This document shows positions 5,995-8,574 of a DNA stretch of 8,574 nt, piece after piece. The translations under genes and the position numbers were made by a program. The number at the start of each line of letters is the position of its first letter. The stretch's first letter is position 1. Under the pieces are notes generated by a model. The model saw only the letters and a list, made by a program, of their open reading frames with translations, was not told the origin of the DNA and ran no database searches. The DNA is from JAGWRA01 sp035534615 (GTDB lineage Bacteria > Acidobacteriota > Vicinamibacteria > Vicinamibacterales > CAVVIG01), in assembly GCA_035534615.1 (NCBI GenBank), contig DATLRO010000069.1, positions 1-8,574 of the forward strand, read 5' to 3'.

Positions 5995-8574
5995 CTAGAA
6001 CCCCTTCTTCGACTGCTTGGGTCGGCTGTTGCTGGCGCTCAGCGTCCCCGCGCGGCTCATCCGGAAGGCATCGCTGTTGACGATGCCGAGCACGAATGAG
6101 GAGAAGCGGTTCCCGTTGAGTGCGGCCCGGTGAATAGTCGCCCGCACGGCTGGCATGTCGTAGTAGTGAATCCGCCGGCCGAGGGCATACGCCATCAGAT
6201 TTCTCGTGAACACCCGCAGGAACGTCCCCTTGAGGGCGAGCATGGCCTGGTCGAGGCCTTTGAGTCCGTCAATCTTCGTGCCGTTGAAGAGCGTCGTCGA
6301 CGCATCCACCGGCACGCCGTTGTCCTTGATCCGCCAGTGCCCGGTCGGATCGAAGTTCTCCAGCGCCAGCCCGATCGGGTCGATGACCGAGTGGCACGAC
6401 GCGCAGAACGGGTTCGCCCGGTGCGCTTCCATCCGCTGCCGCACTGTCAGCGGCTGCCCGTCCGCACTGACCGCCGCGGTCGCCGACAGCGGCGGCACGT
6501 TGGGCGGGGGCGGGGGCGGAGGCTGGCCGACGAGCACTTCCAGCACCCACTTACCCCGCAGCACCGGATCGGTCCGGTTCGCGACTGATGTCTCCACCTG
6601 AATGCTGCCCTCGCCGAGCAGTCCGCGACGGTGCGTCCCGACGAGCGAGACCTTGCGGAACTGCGGGCCGGCGATGCCGGGAATCCCGTAGAAGTCCGCC
6701 AGGGACTGGTTGGCGTAGGTGTAGTTCGCCGTCAGCAGGTTGAGCACGTTCCTGTCGCCCTTGACGATGCTGTCGAAGAACAGCTCCGTCTCCTTGATCA
6801 TGTCGTGCTCGATCCTGGCGTCGTACATCGGGTAGCGCAGCGCATCCGGACGAACCTTGCTGACGTCCTGCAGCCGCAGCCACTCGTAGGCGAACCGCGT
6901 CGCGAGGGCGAACGAGCGCGGGTCCTTCAGCATCCGCCGGACCTGCGCGTCCAGCACGGCCGGTTCGTGCAGCCGTCCCTCGGTCGCCAGCTTGATCAAG
7001 GTCTGGTCCGGCGGCGTCGACCAGAGGAAGTAGGACAGGCGCGAGGCCAGCGCGAGATCGCTGATCCGGTAGTCCGCGCCCGGCCGCACCGAGACCGGCT
7101 GCCGCTCGATCCGGAAGAGGAACTGCGGGCTCGCCAGAATCGCCTGCAGCGCCATCCGCACCCCTTCTTCGAAGTCCCCCTGCTTGCGGCCCAGCTGATA
7201 GAAGTGCATCAGCGCCTGCAGCTCGACCGGGGTGATCGGCCGCCGGTACGCCTCATCGGCGAGGTGCGTGACGATTTTCTCCGCGCAGGGCCCCTCGTCC
7301 GCGGCGGCAATCGGCCGGCAGACGAAGATCTTCTGGCGGCTGATATCGCTCGATACGCCGGTCACGTGGAACGGCCCCGTGATGGTCAGCTGGCGCAGAT
7401 GCGGCAGCGTCGTCACGCCCGGACCGTCGCCGATCTGCGTATCCGCGAGGGTGTACCGGTGCGGCTCCAGGAGGTCGTCGATCGGCCCGTCGAAATCCTT
7501 GAGGAAGGCGGCCGCCACCCGGTGCGGCCCCGACGTCACCTCGATCGGCGGCGTCTCCACCGTCAGCCCCTGCGGGTCCGACTGGCTCAGACGCGGATTG
7601 ACGGTGAAGATGTCCACGCGACGGCCGTCGATCGACACCTCGATCCGTTCGTTCTTGACCGTCGAACCGTAGAGCTGACCGGTCGGCACGCCGAAGAACA
7701 GCAGCTTGAAGCGATACGTGCCGTCGGCCGGGAAGATGTTCACCACCGACAGCCCGCCGCGCGTCCCGTAAGGCGCGCCGGCCACGTGACTGAGCTGCGA
7801 CTCGGTCGGATCGGCCGCGTAGCTGGTCGATGAGGCCGTCGCGTCCGGATCGCCGACCGCCAGCCGGCTGATTTCATCGGCCGCGTCCAGATACGCCTGC
7901 ATCAGCGTCGGCGAGAAGGTCTGCACGTTGGCGATGTCGTCGAAGTTGTGGCTCATCGTGTCCGGCGGCAGCCACTGGCTGACGTCGATGTTGAGCCCCA
8001 GCATCGTCCGGATCGAGTCGGCATATTCAGGACGGTTCAGCCGCTGGAACGTGCGGAACCCCGGATTCGGGTGCAGCGCCGCCTGCCGGTCGATGCGGTT
8101 CTCGAGCGACACCACGAAGGCGTGAATCGAGGCCGGATCCGGCCGCTTCGGCGCCGTCTGCGGCGGCATCATCCCCGCCCGCAGCTTCGCCAGCATCATC
8201 TCGGCCGTCCGGGCGTTCTTGGTGGACGCCTCCGCCATGTTGAAGTGCTGGAAGGAGAGTCCGCCCGGCTTCAGCTGGTCGATGTGACACTGGGTGCAGA
8301 TCGTGTGCACCATCGTGTTCTGTGCCTGCACCGACATGTAGTCGCCCTTGTGCGCAAAGTCGACCACCTGCGGCGTCATGCCTTTCGCCAGGGCCGGCAC
8401 CGAGGCCGGCGCCGCCGCCGGCGCCCCCGCCGACCCGGCCGGCGCCGCCGCCGCTTCGGACGACAGGGCGCCGATCAGCATGTAGAGCGTCCCGGCGTTC
8501 GGCCGCGGCATGTTCTTCGGCGGCATCGCCCCGCCCTTCAACTTGCCGACCATCATCGCCACGACCGTCGGGTT
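5995..8574 (-). CDS. DUF1587/DUF1595/DUF1592/DUF1588/DUF1585 multi-domain c-type cytochrome (main part)
   Basis: The frame is already open at the right edge; the upstream codons are those at 1-370, so numbering here is for the joined 946-aa protein. A GTG at 8562 is internal (V92), not the start. Domains in order: end of haem module 1; Ala/Pro linker (about 126-148); haem module 2 with CTQCH 180-184, GGLSFQHF and MMPP at 222-225; DUF1587/PSD3 (about 263-327, FQRLNRPEYADSIR); a beta-rich, possibly carbohydrate-binding-like region (about 331-491); a Cys pair at 506 and 517 in the family CRP...CAEKI motif; DUF1595/PSD5 (517-577); DUF1592/PSD4 (589-716); DUF1588/PSCyt3 (726-833) with a seven-proline run at 772-778 and CASCH at 811-815; DUF1585/PSD2 (856-927). 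The protein should be periplasmic with covalent haem at three CxxCH sites. The family's reaction is not established; electron transfer or oxidation is inferred. First gene of the operon; stop TAG at 5997-5995. Confidence 0.92.
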   Translation of the reverse strand, partial: NPTVVAMMVGKLKGGAMPPKNMPRPNAGTLYMLIGALSSEAAAAPAGSAGAPAAAPASVPALAKGMTPQVVDFAHKGDYMSVQAQNTMVHTICTQCHIDQLKPGGLSFQHFNMAEASTKNARTAEMMLAKLRAGMMPPQTAPKRPDPASIHAFVVSLENRIDRQAALHPNPGFRTFQRLNRPEYADSIRTMLGLNIDVSQWLPPDTMSHNFDDIANVQTFSPTLMQAYLDAADEISRLAVGDPDATASSTSYAADPTESQLSHVAGAPYGTRGGLSVVNIFPADGTYRFKLLFFGVPTGQLYGSTVKNERIEVSIDGRRVDIFTVNPRLSQSDPQGLTVETPPIEVTSGPHRVAAAFLKDFDGPIDDLLEPHRYTLADTQIGDGPGVTTLPHLRQLTITGPFHVTGVSSDISRQKIFVCRPIAAADEGPCAEKIVTHLADEAYRRPITPVELQALMHFYQLGRKQGDFEEGVRMALQAILASPQFLFRIERQPVSVRPGADYRISDLALASRLSYFLWSTPPDQTLIKLATEGRLHEPAVLDAQVRRMLKDPRSFALATRFAYEWLRLQDVSKVRPDALRYPMYDARIEHDMIKETELFFDSIVKGDRNVLNLLTANYTYANQSLADFYGIPGIAGPQFRKVSLVGTHRRGLLGEGSIQVETSVANRTDPVLRGKWVLEVLVGQPPPPPPPNVPPLSATAAVSADGQPLTVRQRMEAHRANPFCASCHSVIDPIGLALENFDPTGHWRIKDNGVPVDASTTLFNGTKIDGLKGLDQAMLALKGTFLRVFTRNLMAYALGRRIHYYDMPAVRATIHRAALNGNRFSSFVLGIVNSDAFRMSRAGTLSASNSRPKQSKKGF
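8466..8574. repeat. Right copy of 109-bp exact terminal direct repeat
   Basis: Same sequence, orientation and codon phase as 1-109. Merging the two copies gives a circle of 8465 bp with no frame break. Confidence 0.97.

Noticed and set aside
4703..5998. Plus-strand 431-codon open frame opposite the DUF1552 gene
   Set aside because: Antisense shadow; the opposite strand carries the Tat signal and the HPTSHH motif.
6631..7833. Plus-strand 400-codon open frame opposite the cytochrome gene
   Set aside because: Antisense shadow of DUF1592/DUF1595 domain sequence; Arg-rich without motifs.
8401..8460. GC-rich Ala/Pro-coding stretch as a structured regulatory site
   Set aside because: Explained by the Ala/Pro linker codons (GCC, GGC, CCG) between the two haem modules.

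Overview
High-GC bacterial DNA carrying one four-gene operon of exported proteins, all read on the minus strand. The gene set is a multi-domain c-type cytochrome of the DUF1587/DUF1595/DUF1592/DUF1588/DUF1585 type, a Tat-exported DUF1552 (HXXSHH) protein, and two secreted ankyrin-repeat proteins. This combination is familiar from Acidobacteriota (Solibacter/Vicinamibacteria-like genomes), and similar DUF pairs occur in Planctomycetota and relatives. I infer an uncultured acidobacterium from gene content and GC alone; there is no rRNA or other marker.

The first 109 bases (1-109) are repeated exactly as the last 109 (8466-8574). The cytochrome gene starts at 370, runs off the left edge, and re-enters in the same frame at the right edge. 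Joining the ends gives an 8465-bp circle (or the unit of a head-to-tail array) with one uninterrupted 946-codon gene across the joint.

In transcript order the layout is: a 375-bp leader with the likely promoter (745-371); the cytochrome gene (370-1, then 8465-5995); the DUF1552 gene (5983-4559, 11 bp after the previous stop); ankyrin gene 1 (4540-2729, 18-bp gap); a 100-bp spacer with two GC-rich hairpins; ankyrin gene 2 (2628-817); and a strong 16-bp-stem terminator (786-746). The unit is therefore complete, with leader, four genes and terminator. No replication, partition, mobilisation, transposase or integrase gene is present.

All four proteins carry export signals (three Sec-type, one Tat-type), so the products should work in the periplasm or at the outer face of the cell. 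The cytochrome has three CxxCH haem sites, two of them in tandem N-terminal modules. The DUF1552 protein has the family's HPTSHH motif. The two ankyrin proteins are tandem paralogues of identical length (603 aa) and share an unusual C-terminal MHKC[I/V]SCGG tail. A plausible but unproven reading is a periplasmic redox/hydrolase assembly with two ankyrin scaffolds. The biochemical role of this cluster type is not established as far as I know. The long plus-strand open frames are shadows of these genes.
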